Position numbers and translations under genes: made by a program. A stretch of DNA of 14,451 nt from Lobulomyces angularis (lineage: Eukaryota > Chytridiomycota > Chytridiomycetes > Lobulomycetales > Lobulomycetaceae). Below, piece by piece: positions 1 to 9,542 of the stretch. The stretch spans positions 1 through 14,451 of the forward strand of contig JADHYX010000444.1 in NCBI GenBank assembly GCA_027604685.1. Direction: 5' to 3'. The first letter of the stretch is position 1. Every line of letters starts with the position of its first letter. The notes beneath the pieces were generated by a model. That model did no database searches. It was not told where the DNA came from and worked only from the letters and a program-made list of their open reading frames with translations.

Positions 1-60
1 AAAATAAAAAAAAAGAAGTAAGATATTATGCATTTAAAAAAAAAAAAAAATCTATATTGA

Positions 61-96
61 TTCTTGTTATTGTATTTTTTTTTGTTTTAACAAGAA
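61..96. other. 9-bp inverted repeat over the Rab18 stop codon
   Basis: Positions 61-69 and 88-96 are perfect reverse complements, separated by an 18-nt T-rich loop (A-rich in the Rab18 mRNA). The right arm includes part of the TAA stop and the Cys-Ser-Cys codons. In the mRNA it would be a stem-loop at the stop codon and early 3' UTR. Function is unknown; chance is possible in such skewed sequence. Confidence 0.4.
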
Positions 97-1064
97 CAGT
101 TATTTGATTTACTTTCTTGACTAAATTCCGTTCCATACTTTAAATTCACTGAATCATTATACCTATCCAAAGATGGCATAGCTGTCTTGTTACTCTTTAG
201 GTTATTAGTAGACATCTGTTTCGTAAGTCTTCTCCAATCATTGTCATTTTTCCATAAGCTTGGTCTAAATTTAATTCGATTAATTAAAGATTTTTTTCGC
301 TCAAAATTAATAAAAAATACCGCTCTACAATTTTTTCGGTAAGCTCTTTAAAAGAATCAATGATGCCCTGATTCGTTTTAGCGGAAGTTTCGATATAAAG
401 TGCACCGAAATTATATGCCATCATTTCACCCTCTTCTCTTGATACCTGCCTCTCTGGTTGGTCAATTTTATTTGCAATTATCATCGTTACTACTCCAGAA
501 TTGTAATATTCCACCTCTAAAAAATAAAATTTAAAATTTTTTTTTTTTCTATAAAAGCATACCTTTTCTCCAGGATTCCAAATTTAACAAGGATTGCTTA
601 TTAGTAACATCAAACACAAGAACTACACCTAGTTAATCAATAATTTTAAAAAATCTTTTTTTTTAGTTTTTTTTTTAATACCTTGTGTATTACGATAGTA
701 GCTGCTAGTTAAACTTCTGAATCTTTCTTGGCCAGCGGTATCCCATAATTTGAGTTTATAATTTTCATTTTCAATTGTAAATAATTTTATTTTGTAATCT
801 ACTCCTAGTGTTGGTTGCATAGTTTCAGACCTTTTTGTTTTAAGTTTAAATATTTTTTTTTTTAAAAATTAAAAAAAAATTAAACAATTTATAAATTTTC
901 AATATACCATTTATTATCAACAAACCGCAACAAAATGCTAGATTTACCAACTCCAGTATCTCCTACCAATGTAAAAAAAAAATAACATTTAGTAAAAAAA
1001 AAAAAAAAACAAAAAGGTTACCAATTAAAAGTATCTTGAAAGAAGCAACAATATTTTCATCCAT
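87..1064 (-). CDS. RAB18: Rab18-family small GTPase
   Basis: Six exons: 1064-1022, 962-908, 830-682, 628-563, 516-321, 264-87; introns are 46-77 nt, all GT-AG, and the joined frame gives 228 aa. The Ras-fold motifs are all present: P-loop GDTGVGKS (15-22), switch I Thr40, WDTAGQE (62-68), NKID (120-123) and ETSAK (147-151). The start [12 protein letters not shown] and the post-G-domain P-x-LW segment resemble animal Rab18 rather than other Rabs. Rab18 cycles between GDP and GTP and acts at the ER and lipid droplets (family knowledge). The protein ends in Cys-Ser-Cys, a CXC double-geranylgeranylation signal, whereas human Rab18 ends in a CAAX-like CSVL. The variable tail before it is about 50 residues. 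Subfamily is likely, not proven; Rab1/Rab8-type is the alternative. The start is the first ATG and leads directly into the conserved beta-1 strand. Confidence 0.9.
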
Positions 1065-1427
1065 TCTTAATATTAGGGAAAAAAAAAATTTTCTTTTTAT
1101 GAAAAGTTAAAATTTTAACTTTTTTTTTTTTTTTTTTTTAATTAAAAAAAAAGAAACATGAAAAATAGAAGTTGTTATTAAATAATATTTGTATTTTAAT
1201 ATCTTTCAAGAAACTTATTATTTTTTTAAAAATGCTGTTTATTATTAATAGTAATATTTCTATAAAAAAAAAATTAAAAATAAATAAATAGGAAAGAATG
1301 ATACGAATATATATAAATTAAAAAAATAACTACTTTTGACTTGTCTTATTGCATTTTCTTAACGTGTTAACTTTAATGCCTTTTCTTAAAATGGTATGAA
1401 GCATCACAAAAATGAAGAAAGGGCTGG
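1065..1427. other. Intergenic spacer between Rab18 and AAMP (no gene seen)
   Basis: 363 bp between the Rab18 start and the AAMP stop, both genes reading leftwards, so it should hold the Rab18 promoter and the AAMP 3' UTR. It is almost pure A/T with a 20-T run at 1120-1139. The stretch 1340-1427 is somewhat less skewed and directly follows the AAMP stop, consistent with a 3' UTR. No frame on either strand carries a convincing exon and no RNA gene was recognised. Confidence 0.6.
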
Positions 1428-2928
1428 CTATTCACTACAAAAAACTAAACAAGTTCTACAAAAAAAAAAAAAAAAAAAAATTAAAAATTGAAAATAAATA
1501 TATATAATTTTAATATTTTATTTTACCCGTCATCAGAACCTGTAATAACATATTGTCCATCAGAAGTGTTAGTAAAACACAGCACTGCATCTTGATGCCC
1601 TTTCCAAGTTTTTAATATTTCGCCAGATCTAGCATCCCAAAGAGAAGCAGTTTTATCTGCAGAAGTAGAAATTAGCTTTGTAGTGTTTTTTATAAATTTA
1701 ATCTGAGTAATAGCTTCAGAATGCCTAAAAGTATGCCTAATCCGGAGTGTTTGAAAATCCCAAATGTTTATCAATCCGTCAACAGATCCTGTAGCTACTA
1801 GTGGCATTACATCACAAAAATCTACAGATTCAACAGACTCTGTGTGTGCCTGTAACGGTCCAATGATTTTTCCTGTGCCCAACTGGCACTGAACAGCTAC
1901 ACTATCAACACCACCTGTGACTAATAACTGCGAATCCGAGTGAATAGCAAAGGTTGTAATAGGTTGCGTGTGAAATCTCCCAATGCTCGTAGTAAATTTG
2001 TGAATTAATGAACCTGTTTTTGGATCCCAAGATATAATTGTGGCATCTTCTGATGAAGAAACTAGGGTTTTACCTATAAGGGCAATGGTCATTACACAAT
2101 ATTAACCAATTTAAAAATACCGTCTGGTGTAAACTGAACATTAGTAACGGGTCCACCGTGACCAATAAAGACGTGCATCATTGTTCCATTTGGAATGCTC
2201 CACATCCATATTGAACCATCTGCAGATCCAGCAACCAAAACATTTCCTTTAGGATGCCATTTAACAATCTGAAATGAAGAAATTTAAAACTTTTTAACAG
2301 CAAATTTTAAATAATCTGTTTCTTACGGTTACTTCGTCAGGCCCATCTAAAGTCCCAATAAATTTTCCACTCACTGAAGTGGATATATTAACCTTTCCAT
2401 CCATACCACCAGTTGCAACATATTGCCCATCAACACTAAAGGCCACTGAGACCACTGAGTCGCTGTGGGCTTTAAAAACAATATAAAATAAACAAAATAA
2501 ATAAAAATTAGAAACCAGTTAACTCAAAAATTTTTTCTCCATTGTCTAACCTCCATAAATATGCCTTATCATCTCCGCCTCCACTACAAATTACATTTTG
2601 TTGTGTCGGATGAATATCCAGGGAATAAACAGGTTCTACGAAATTGAATAAAATATTTTAATTTTTTTATTTCAAACTCACCATGATGATCAAAAAAGCC
2701 TTGTACACTATCGTCTTCAAATTGAACATTTTCACCTTCATTCCTCACTTCATCATTTTCTTCAACTTCATTTGCTTCCATGTCGTCTGCTTCCTCCATG
2801 TGTGTTTCATGGGTATCAACTGGCACTTCTTCTAAAACATCAGTTTCATCTACAAATTCTTCTTCATTTTCATTCTTTAATGCGGTCGGTTGAGTTTCAT
2901 TGTCATTTAATTCATTGATATGAGTCAT
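1428..2928 (-). CDS. AAMP: AAMP/Sqt1-family WD40-repeat protein
   Basis: Six exons: 2928-2682, 2635-2516, 2469-2327, 2268-2121, 2073-1527, 1455-1428; every junction keeps frame, giving 410 aa. Residues 1 to about 80 are strongly acidic, as in animal AAMP. WD40 repeats follow, with landmarks matching AAMP: GGGDDKAYLWRL, AHSDSVVSVAF, VKWHPKGNVLVAGSADG and the C-terminal CLVFC, which parallels KVFC at the end of human AAMP. Yeast Sqt1 is a dedicated chaperone of ribosomal protein uL16; human AAMP is also linked to cell migration (family knowledge). The second intron has an unusual GTTTCT donor. The last exon is only 28 nt; without that splice the frame stops after SDDG. The ATG at 2092 lies inside an intron and is not a start. 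The gene is head-to-head with the methyltransferase at 3086, and the start is the first ATG of the acidic leader. Confidence 0.9.
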
Positions 2929-3085
2929 TTTAGATGATATTTAAGATAATAAATTATAAGAAAATCTTAAATAGAAATTATTATTTATATAAAAAAAAAA
3001 AAAAAAAAAAAAAGTTTTTTTGGTGAAGTAACTTTACAAAATAGATTAATAATATAATTAAAATTTTTTTTTTTTCTTTTGTATT
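2929..3085. promoter_or_regulatory. Shared divergent promoter region with a 23-A tract
   Basis: 157 bp separate the AAMP start (leftward) from the methyltransferase start (rightward), so both promoters must lie here or overlap it. A run of 23 A sits at 2991-3013, near the middle. Long dA:dT tracts commonly keep promoters free of nucleosomes in compact eukaryotic genomes. A TTAAAATTTTTTT stretch at about 3058-3070 loosely resembles the yeast ribosome-biogenesis RRPE element, but such strings are expected by chance in this composition. Confidence 0.5.
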
Positions 3086-4149
3086 ATGAAAAAAAAGAAT
3101 TTTAATATTTTTAATGAAATTAATGTATTAGATATTTTTAAAGAATCTTGTGAAGAAGAATTGACAGACGAAAACTTTCAAGAAAAATTAAAGCAAATCA
3201 AGAAATTTTTTATTGAGAGAGATTATTTAGGAATTTTTAACGATAAGGATTTAATTAAGGTGTATGCCACTTCTTATTCCCCTTCAAGAGCATTATGCTG
3301 GAGAAATTTATTTTTAAACAATGAACATTTATTAAAGGTGATAACGGAAAAGAGTTGCAATTGCTATTTGTTAGGAGCTGGAAGTGGAAGCGAATTAATA
3401 GGAATTACTGCAGCTTACAGTGGTATTTTAAATACATTTCATCCTATTTAATTTCAATTTGTTTAGAGCACTTAAAAGTTCTTAAAAATGAGAGTACTGA
3501 TGTAGATCATCTTGAAAATGTTAAAACTTTAAGTTTAAATGTACAAGATTTATCAGATAACAGAATTTTATTAGGGAAGATGGAAGTTAGTTTGCGAAGT
3601 AAATATTCTAAAGTTATTAATGACAACAACTTTAAAGTTGAGTACAGTTTAGGGGATATTTTATCACAAGAAATTCCAAATTTGCAATATTTAAAAAGTA
3701 TCTTAGAAAATGCAAACTTGATTACAGCTTTTTTTCTCTTAAATGAACTACTATCTAATAGTAAACTAAATTTCACTAAATTCATTATATTTCTGGTTAA
3801 ACATATGAAAAGAGGAAGCCATTTTTTAGTTGTTGACAGTGCTGGTAACTTCAGTGATGTACAAATTGGTAATGTAGATGCTGCTAATAAAAAAAAATAT
3901 ATGGTTTATCAGTTGTTAGATGGCATTAAAGATTTTGAGATTTTGACTAGGTAAATTAACATCAACATTTTTATATTTTAATTTTTTATTTTAATGTAGG
4001 TGTGACTCTGAATGGTTTTTTTTTACTAAAAATTTTACACTTTGAATAATATTTTTTATTGTTTTAGGTATCGTTTTCCAAAGGAACTGCAGTTTCCATT
4101 GAAACTTGATAACATGAGATACTTTATTAGACTTTACCGAAAAATTTAG
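3086..4149 (+). CDS. BMT6: BMT6-like 25S rRNA (uridine-N3) methyltransferase
   Basis: Four exons: 3086-3422, 3467-3950, 4000-4014 and 4068-4149, giving 305 aa in continuous frame. The SAM-binding glycine loop reads YLLGAGSGSEL (94-104). It is preceded by YSPSRAL (64-70) and the protein ends with EWYRFPKELQFPL and MRYFIRLYRK; these resemble the Methyltransf_34/BMT6 family as I remember it. Yeast Bmt6 makes m3U2843 in 25S rRNA (family knowledge). The C-terminal motif appears only if both 4000-4014 (15 nt) and the last exon are spliced in; reading through the third intron ends at TGA within it. Introns are 44, 49 and 53 nt. The start is the first ATG after the divergent spacer. Alternative identity: a related BMT5-type or other Rossmann methyltransferase; the exact target base cannot be read from sequence. 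Confidence 0.75.
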
Positions 4150-4535
4150 AAACTTTAAATTGACTTCGCAATTTATTTTAATTTTGACTGCTAATTTTAG
4201 CATACTTAAATTTAATTTTTTTGAGCCCAATAACAATAAATTACTGATAATACCAGAAATTTGCTCTTGCGAATTTTCAAATTATTTTAAAGTTATATGT
4301 GTAATCAGTAAATATAGAATGTAGCAAAAAAAAATAAAAAAGTTTAGATTAATAGGTTTAATAAATGATATCGTCACAAAACAAAGTTTCTATTTTTGTT
4401 TTTAACTTTAATGTAGTCCCAATTTGAATACTTTAAAAACTGAGTTTCAAATTTTTATTTTAAACCACCGTTCCAAAGGAAAAAACCTTAAAGAAGAAAC
4501 TTTTACAATTCATTTTTGTAGCTTACTTATAAATA
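4150..4535. other. Intergenic spacer between BMT6-like and PCM1-like genes (no gene seen)
   Basis: 386 bp between two rightward genes, so it should contain the 3' UTR of the first and the promoter of the second. It is AT-rich but less homopolymeric than other spacers. The only rightward frame of note starts at 4366 and is about 20 codons; I do not consider it real. A stop in the PCM1 frame at 4530-4532 bounds the next gene. Confidence 0.6.
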
Positions 4536-7500
4536 ATGAATACAACTTTTAATTTACTTCAACAGCTTAAAGAGCAGAAGTCCCTTCCAATTGAATTTGA
4601 TCTTCTCAACAGCAAACATCAAAAGACAGAAATGTCTGAATTGAGGTATAAGGAATTGAACCATTTTTTTTAATTTAAATAAAAAAAAGTGAACTTCCTG
4701 AATATTCAAATTTATTGAACGCTTTAAGTCATATGAATGAGTAAGTTTTTACTTTTTAATTTAACTCATTTTTTTTTTTTTTTTAGCACTGAACTTATTA
4801 GTACTTTAGAAAATATAAGAGAATCAGTCCAGCACGATATGACTGAAAATCAAAAAGAAATTGATAATGAAGAATCCGGAAATGTTTGTAATGGGCTAGA
4901 GAAACAACAATTTTTATTAAACAAAGAACAGGAAGAGGCCTCTGCAATCAAGTATTTAGATATGATTAGGTTGAAACATTCTGAAGGAGCCAAAAAATTA
5001 GCTTTAGTAAAGTTTAAAATTCTAGCAAATTTGGTTTATCTCTTTGTATTTCTTATTTTATTAAGTTGGAAAGTTATCGGGAAACTCAACTTGCTGAAAA
5101 ATTAAAAATGCAACAGAAAATCGAAGCTTTAGATGAAGCTACAAAGGAATTAAAGTTAATGGAAGAGCTGGTGGGTGCTTTAAAGGATCTAAAGGAAGAT
5201 CATGTTGAAGGAAAAAGCAATCTGATACTGAGTGTAGATCAGCTGCAGCTTCTTAAATCCAGCAGTAATGAAGAAGGCAGTAATGACTTCAACAATTTAA
5301 CAAAATCGTTAGATATGCTGGCGGGAATTCAATTAAAGGATAAAAAAATCGAGGAGTTGAAAGCGAAAATCGATAATTTAGAGAATTGTAAAACGGCTTT
5401 AATTTCAAAAAGAGATTCGTTTCTTGATTTGATAAAGGATCCTGTTGCTCAGCAGCCGGTGCAGGTGCTTAAGCAGCAAACAAGCCAAATTTTGGAACTG
5501 ACTAAAAGCGAAATTTCTAATTTAGAAAAGAAACAAACTTTATTGACCATTTTATCTGGTAGTGATTTGAATTTCAACCTTAGTGATGATGAAGGTGTCA
5601 ATAACAATGAAGAAGAAATAGTTGATAATTTAATGAAGCGATTAACAGCTGCATCCACTACTACTGATCACGCTGAAACTGAAAAGGTTTTATTGACAAA
5701 AGAAAACGAAGTTGTCATTGATGGCGTCACTGATAATGTTAAAAATTCCGAAAGTTCGGAAGTTGGTAATAAGGAGGAGGTCATTTATGAAGAAGAAGAA
5801 CTTACAACGGATGAGTCATTAGTTAGCACAGCAGATAAAATGAAAGAAACTTTAGTAAAGATTAGAGCGGGTATTGAGGTACTAGCAATCATTGGTTTTC
5901 GCTTTTTTATCTATCTCAAAAAAATGTAGCAAATTATGGCAAACTTAAGCGAAATGGATAAATTTGTTCCAGAAAGTGAAAGTGAAAAAGAAAACGTAGA
6001 ATTACTTAGACAGGGTTTACATCGGCAATTAAACGAAATGCATGATATTGAGGTTTCAGTTTATATATCTTCAATAATTAAAAATTTTTTAAAAAAAATT
6101 ACCAATTGTTAGGACCAGATATTAAACTACATTCAAGTAATTGAAGAAGTTCCCAGCAACATAAAGGAAGTGATGCAATCAGAATCGGAAGATAACGATG
6201 CTGTAGGTGATGAGGAAACTATCATTTGCAAACATGGAAATAGGTCTGTTGTTGGTAAAGAAGATCTCATACCCAGTGAAGGACCATCAGTTTCAAAAGA
6301 CCAATATAAAATAAAAAATGTTCTGCAGTTAGATAAATTTACTAATCCCTTAGTGGAAATTACTGGGGAAGAATGGAAGGAGTCTGCTGAGATTAATGAG
6401 TTGGAATATGAAAATGAAGATGTTGATGAAGACACTAATTTAAAAGGGTAAAACTAAAATACATTGTTTAAGTATAACCTTTTCTTTATAGTTTATTTGA
6501 CTTAAACAAAGATAAGGTTTACAAAGGAGCCGCCAATATGATATCACATCATGAAAAAGATCCTTACTTCTTACTGCAAGTTTTTAAGGAGGTTTCAAAA
6601 TTGAATACTGGTTACTTGAAACAAAAGTTTTTGTTATTACTGGATGAGATAAATAATGTACCACCTTTTGTTGAAGGCGATGAAGAATACTTTAGTGAAA
6701 ATATTACGGAGCAAGACGATTGTTATGGAAAAGGCAAAGAATTCGTTGACTTTGTTAAGAATTCTGCTGAAAATTCTCAGATATGTGGTATAATTTATTT
6801 GTAAATATTGCTTCTTTTTTAAAAATATATTGTAGGTGGAGTTATTTTAAACCAAAATCGTCAAAGAATTAAAAAAAATGAAAATAAATTACAACAACAT
6901 GGAGTTGAAGATAGATATTCCAAAGTACCAGTAGTAAAAAAATTTTTACCAGAAGAAACTACCATTGATGAATTAACCGCCATTAAGGTACAAAATAAAT
7001 TAAATGTTATATTTTTGGCTAAATTTTTTATAGCTTAACTTAAAAAAATATGTTGAAAATTTGAATACGAAAAGATTTACAAAGGCACAAGTTTTAGAAT
7101 TAAAAGAAATTTTTTTGAACTTATTGTTTAAAGATGCGATTAAATCTACTTTATCCGCAACAAATAAAAACATAAAGCAGCAGGTTTTGCTAAAAGAAAA
7201 AAAAAAATTATTGAAGCTAACTGAAAAGCAGTTTGATTATTTACTTGAAAAATACTTCAACAGAAGTATATCAAAACAAAAAGAAAAGCTTTTTAGGGAA
7301 ATGGATACATTTGCTTCGGAAGTGTTTTTTGAATTAAAAAATTTTTATAATTTTGAATATGAAGAGGAAAAGTTAAACGAAGAGAGCGACAGTGAGACAA
7401 CTGATGATGAAGATGATAATGATTATGACAGCAGTGCTGATGAAGAAGTTGACGAAATCAAATTAACTTTTGAGCGTGCCAAAGCTTGGAGGGAATTTGG

Positions 7501-7843
7501 TTTACCTAAAAAGTAAAAACAGTTTATTATTTTAAAAAAAATGTCTAATCCAATGTTCATAGGGACGATATCAAATTTGACCGTAATGAAATAAAAAAAC
7601 CAAGCACCAAATATTGCAACGACTTCGAATGGCCACAAGGCAAAGAAATTCGTCATGTAAAAAAAGATGGGAATAACTCTAATGTAGTTGACGTTAATGG
7701 TAGCGCCTTTTTTTAAAAGCTTTATTGTAATTTAATTTTAAATTTTCTAACTAGGTTTTCGTGAATATTTAAATAGCAGAAAAATAAAGAATTCAAGCAA
7801 AAATGGTTCCAGATGTTCCTCTAGAGCTTCAAAGTGTAGATAA
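4536..7843 (+). CDS. PCM1: PCM1-like pericentriolar material / centriolar satellite protein
   Basis: Eleven exons: 4536-4645, 4690-4740, 4787-5006, 5066-5878, 5930-6052, 6113-6447, 6492-6787, 6836-6987, 7034-7512, 7563-7699, 7755-7843; introns 44-60 nt, 934 aa. The strongest match is near residues 560-597, where ISHHEKDPYFLLQVFKEV and LNTGYLKQ align with the animal PCM1 segment ISQNESRPHFLIELFHEL...LNTDYLRQ. A second match is ASEVFF (784-789), like ISEVLF in the PCM1 C-terminal domain. Residues 128-400 are predicted coiled coil with long acidic linkers, as in PCM1. PCM1 is the scaffold of centriolar satellites that feed proteins to centrosomes and cilia (animal knowledge). At 934 aa it is less than half the length of human PCM1 (about 2,000). 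The last intron (7700-7754) is the least certain; if unspliced, the protein ends at 7716 after 910 aa. An in-frame stop at 4530 fixes the start. Confidence 0.75.
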
Positions 7844-8351
7844 ATTAAAAGAAAATCATATATATATATATTTTTTTTTTTTTTTAAGTTTTTTAAATTT
7901 TTTTGTATTTTTTTTATAGAATTTTTTATTTTATTTTATTTTATTTTTTAAATTTTTTTATTTTTTCTCAGTAATTTTTTTTTTTTAATATAATTACATT
8001 CAAAAATAACCATATAAGGAGAGATATTACGGAATCTAAAATGTTTCCTGGTCCATGTACCCCTGCAGGTACTTTGCTTAAAAATATCATTGAAGAAATT
8101 CAATAAATGCCAGATAATATACCACCACCTAGTTTTGGAAAAATCTGGTGGCATGTGCAAAAAAGTATATTAGATATAGTTTTCTGTATACGATGCTTTT
8201 ATATTTGCATTATACCATAATTTGCTAAAAAAAAAATAAATAAAAAAAATAAAAATAGAGTAAACTGTGAATGCTACATTAAAAACTAAAAAAACCTAAT
8301 TTTTAACTTCTAAAATGATTGTTTCTTTACTAAAAAATGTATCAAGTACAA
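7844..8351. other. Convergent spacer with simple repeats and an unexplained patch
   Basis: 508 bp between the 3' ends of the PCM1-like gene and the membrane-protein gene. The left part (7858-7990) is simple sequence. The part 7990-8220 is clearly less AT-rich and has open frames on both strands: a rightward frame open from 7975, with ATG at 8041, a TAA at 8104-8106, then open again from 8107 to about 8220 in the same frame. It also contains GTACC/GGTAC and CCACCA/TGGTGG inverted repeats (8122-8127 with 8146-8151). I cannot tell whether it is a decayed exon, a small gene, a structured RNA or 3' UTR. Confidence 0.4.
7858..7950. repeat. Low-complexity TA, poly-T and TTTTA repeats
   Basis: An alternating TA run at 7858-7871 is followed by a T run to 7885 and then TTTTA-type units at 7922-7950, at the 3' side of the PCM1-like gene. 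This looks like slippage-prone simple sequence; it may serve as an A/U-rich polyadenylation region, which I cannot confirm. Confidence 0.8.
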
Positions 8352-9542
8352 TTATACGAACCAAGTTTTTGCTACAGTATAATCTATCAACTCTAGCGTC
8401 TCAGTGTCATAATCTACTGCAACTGAAACACTACCAACATCAGCAAGAACTAATTCCATTTCAGAATCTTCTATAGAGTCTTCCCAGGCTTGCTGCACAT
8501 TCAATGTCCTTCCATCAGAATTTTTTGGTAACATGATATCTAAAGTGTATGGCCACCCATCAAAGAGAGATATAGCTGTTGGCAGCCTAACAACATGCGT
8601 CGTTACATCTTTTTGATTTAATAATTTCATTTCACTGTAATCTGGCTCTCCTTGTAACCATTTTGGATATTTTGGTGTTTTAACTATGATTTTTTTAAAA
8701 AAAAAAACAAAATTAAAAGTTAATCAAAATTATTTTATTTTTTTTTTTAATTTGATTATTATTCTTTTTTTTTTTTTGTATGACATGTATTTACCAATTC
8801 TTTTTCTTAAAAAATTTTTATGAAGTCTCAACATTTTTTTTTTTTTTTTTAACTCTAGCTTGACTTGATCATCTTCAAGGTTACTGGTTATTTGAGAAGT
8901 GTTTGGTAAATTGACAAAGTCGTTGGAAGAAGAAATTGCTGTTGTTGCGTTCATATTGTGCAATTCAATAATTTCATCATTGCTTGCGTTTACATTTGTA
9001 CTTACACTATTGCTACTTTGTTGATGTTGCAATATCAAATTTTCTCTTGCAGTAGAAGAATTTGAAACACTAGCTACCGATCTTAAATCGTATGCTTGCA
9101 GTTTGTGAGAAATGAAATGAAACAAAAATGCAAGGATAATTAAAGATATTGTTAAAACTGACTCAGATATTGATGGTAACATTTGATTCATTGTGCCATC
9201 ATTTACTCTTGAAATTAAAATGTAGTAGACTATACATAAGAGAGAAAAAACTACAGTTGAAACTATTAAATAACGTAAAATGAATAAAGTTTAAAAATAC
9301 TCTGCTAAAAAAAAAAAAAAAAAAAAAAAGATTTTTAAGTCTTTAAAAAGACAAAAATAAAAATATTAATTACCATATTTTATGTATCCTAAGTTTACAT
9401 CAGATACTCTAGTTAATATCGCAAAAGGTGTAGAATTTGAAGGAGAAGTTTTTGGCGTAGTTAAATTGTTATGCTGTACTTTACTATTCTTAGTCGTAAA
9501 TGGTTTTTCTCTACTGTTTAAAGGGTGAACTAATTCGTTCAT
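8352..9542 (-). CDS. Unrecognised two-pass membrane protein
   Basis: Three exons: 9542-9374, 9262-8795, 8683-8352, joined in frame to 322 aa; both introns are 111 nt. I do not recognise the family. Residues 1-56 are polar. Two hydrophobic helices follow: about 58-76 (VVFSLLCIVYYILI) and about 91-110 (VLTISLIILAFLFHFI), joined by a short loop, so both long ends should lie on the same side of the membrane. Residues 115-190 are Ser/Asn-rich and probably disordered; 195-215 are lysine/arginine-rich. The last 110 residues look folded: KTPKYPKWLQGEPDY, then GWPYTLDIMLPK, QAWEDSIED and VSVAVDYDTETLELIDY, rich in alternating hydrophobic/acidic beta-like segments. The helical hairpin loosely recalls NEP1R1/Spo7-type proteins but their conserved motifs are absent. 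In intron 1 the nearer AG acceptors (about 9306-9298) hit early stops or shift out of the membrane-helix frame, so the 9263 acceptor is chosen. Confidence 0.75.
9307..9329. repeat. 23-A tract (sense poly-T in an intron)
   Basis: Lies inside intron 1 of the membrane-protein gene, where in the sense direction it is a 23-T run just before a skipped AG. Comparable sense-strand T tracts precede many acceptors here. Other long homopolymers are 20 T at 1120-1139, 21 A at 1460-1480, 23 A at 2991-3013 and 21 A at 12244-12264. Confidence 0.9.

Noticed and set aside
1523..2092. ATG at 2092 as the start of a separate WD40 gene
   Set aside because: The ATG is inside a 47-nt intron; the acceptor at 2074 joins PDG to KTLVSSSED, continuing the AAMP WD40 repeats.
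3507..3785. Minus-strand 92-codon frame
   Set aside because: Antisense of the methyltransferase coding exon; no conserved motif.
4470..4490. Shared 11-mer TTCCAAAGGAA with the last methyltransferase exon, as a sign of a duplicated exon
   Set aside because: The similarity does not extend beyond the 11-mer, and the string is nearly self-complementary.
6133..6435. Minus-strand 100-codon Ser-rich frame
   Set aside because: Antisense of a PCM1-like exon that joins in frame with its neighbours.
8041..8075. Resemblance of the minus strand near 8070 (AGTACCTGCAGGGG) to the 5' end of U1 snRNA
   Set aside because: The following sequence does not continue as U1 stems and there is no Sm site; a short chance match.
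7948..8160. Minus-strand 70-codon frame as a gene
   Set aside because: It runs into poly-A/T sequence at one end and competes with two other open frames over the same patch; reported only as an unexplained region.
8684..8794. Membrane-protein gene ending at 8730 after a lysine-rich tail
   Set aside because: A GT-AG intron here joins in frame to a well-formed 110-residue C-terminal exon.
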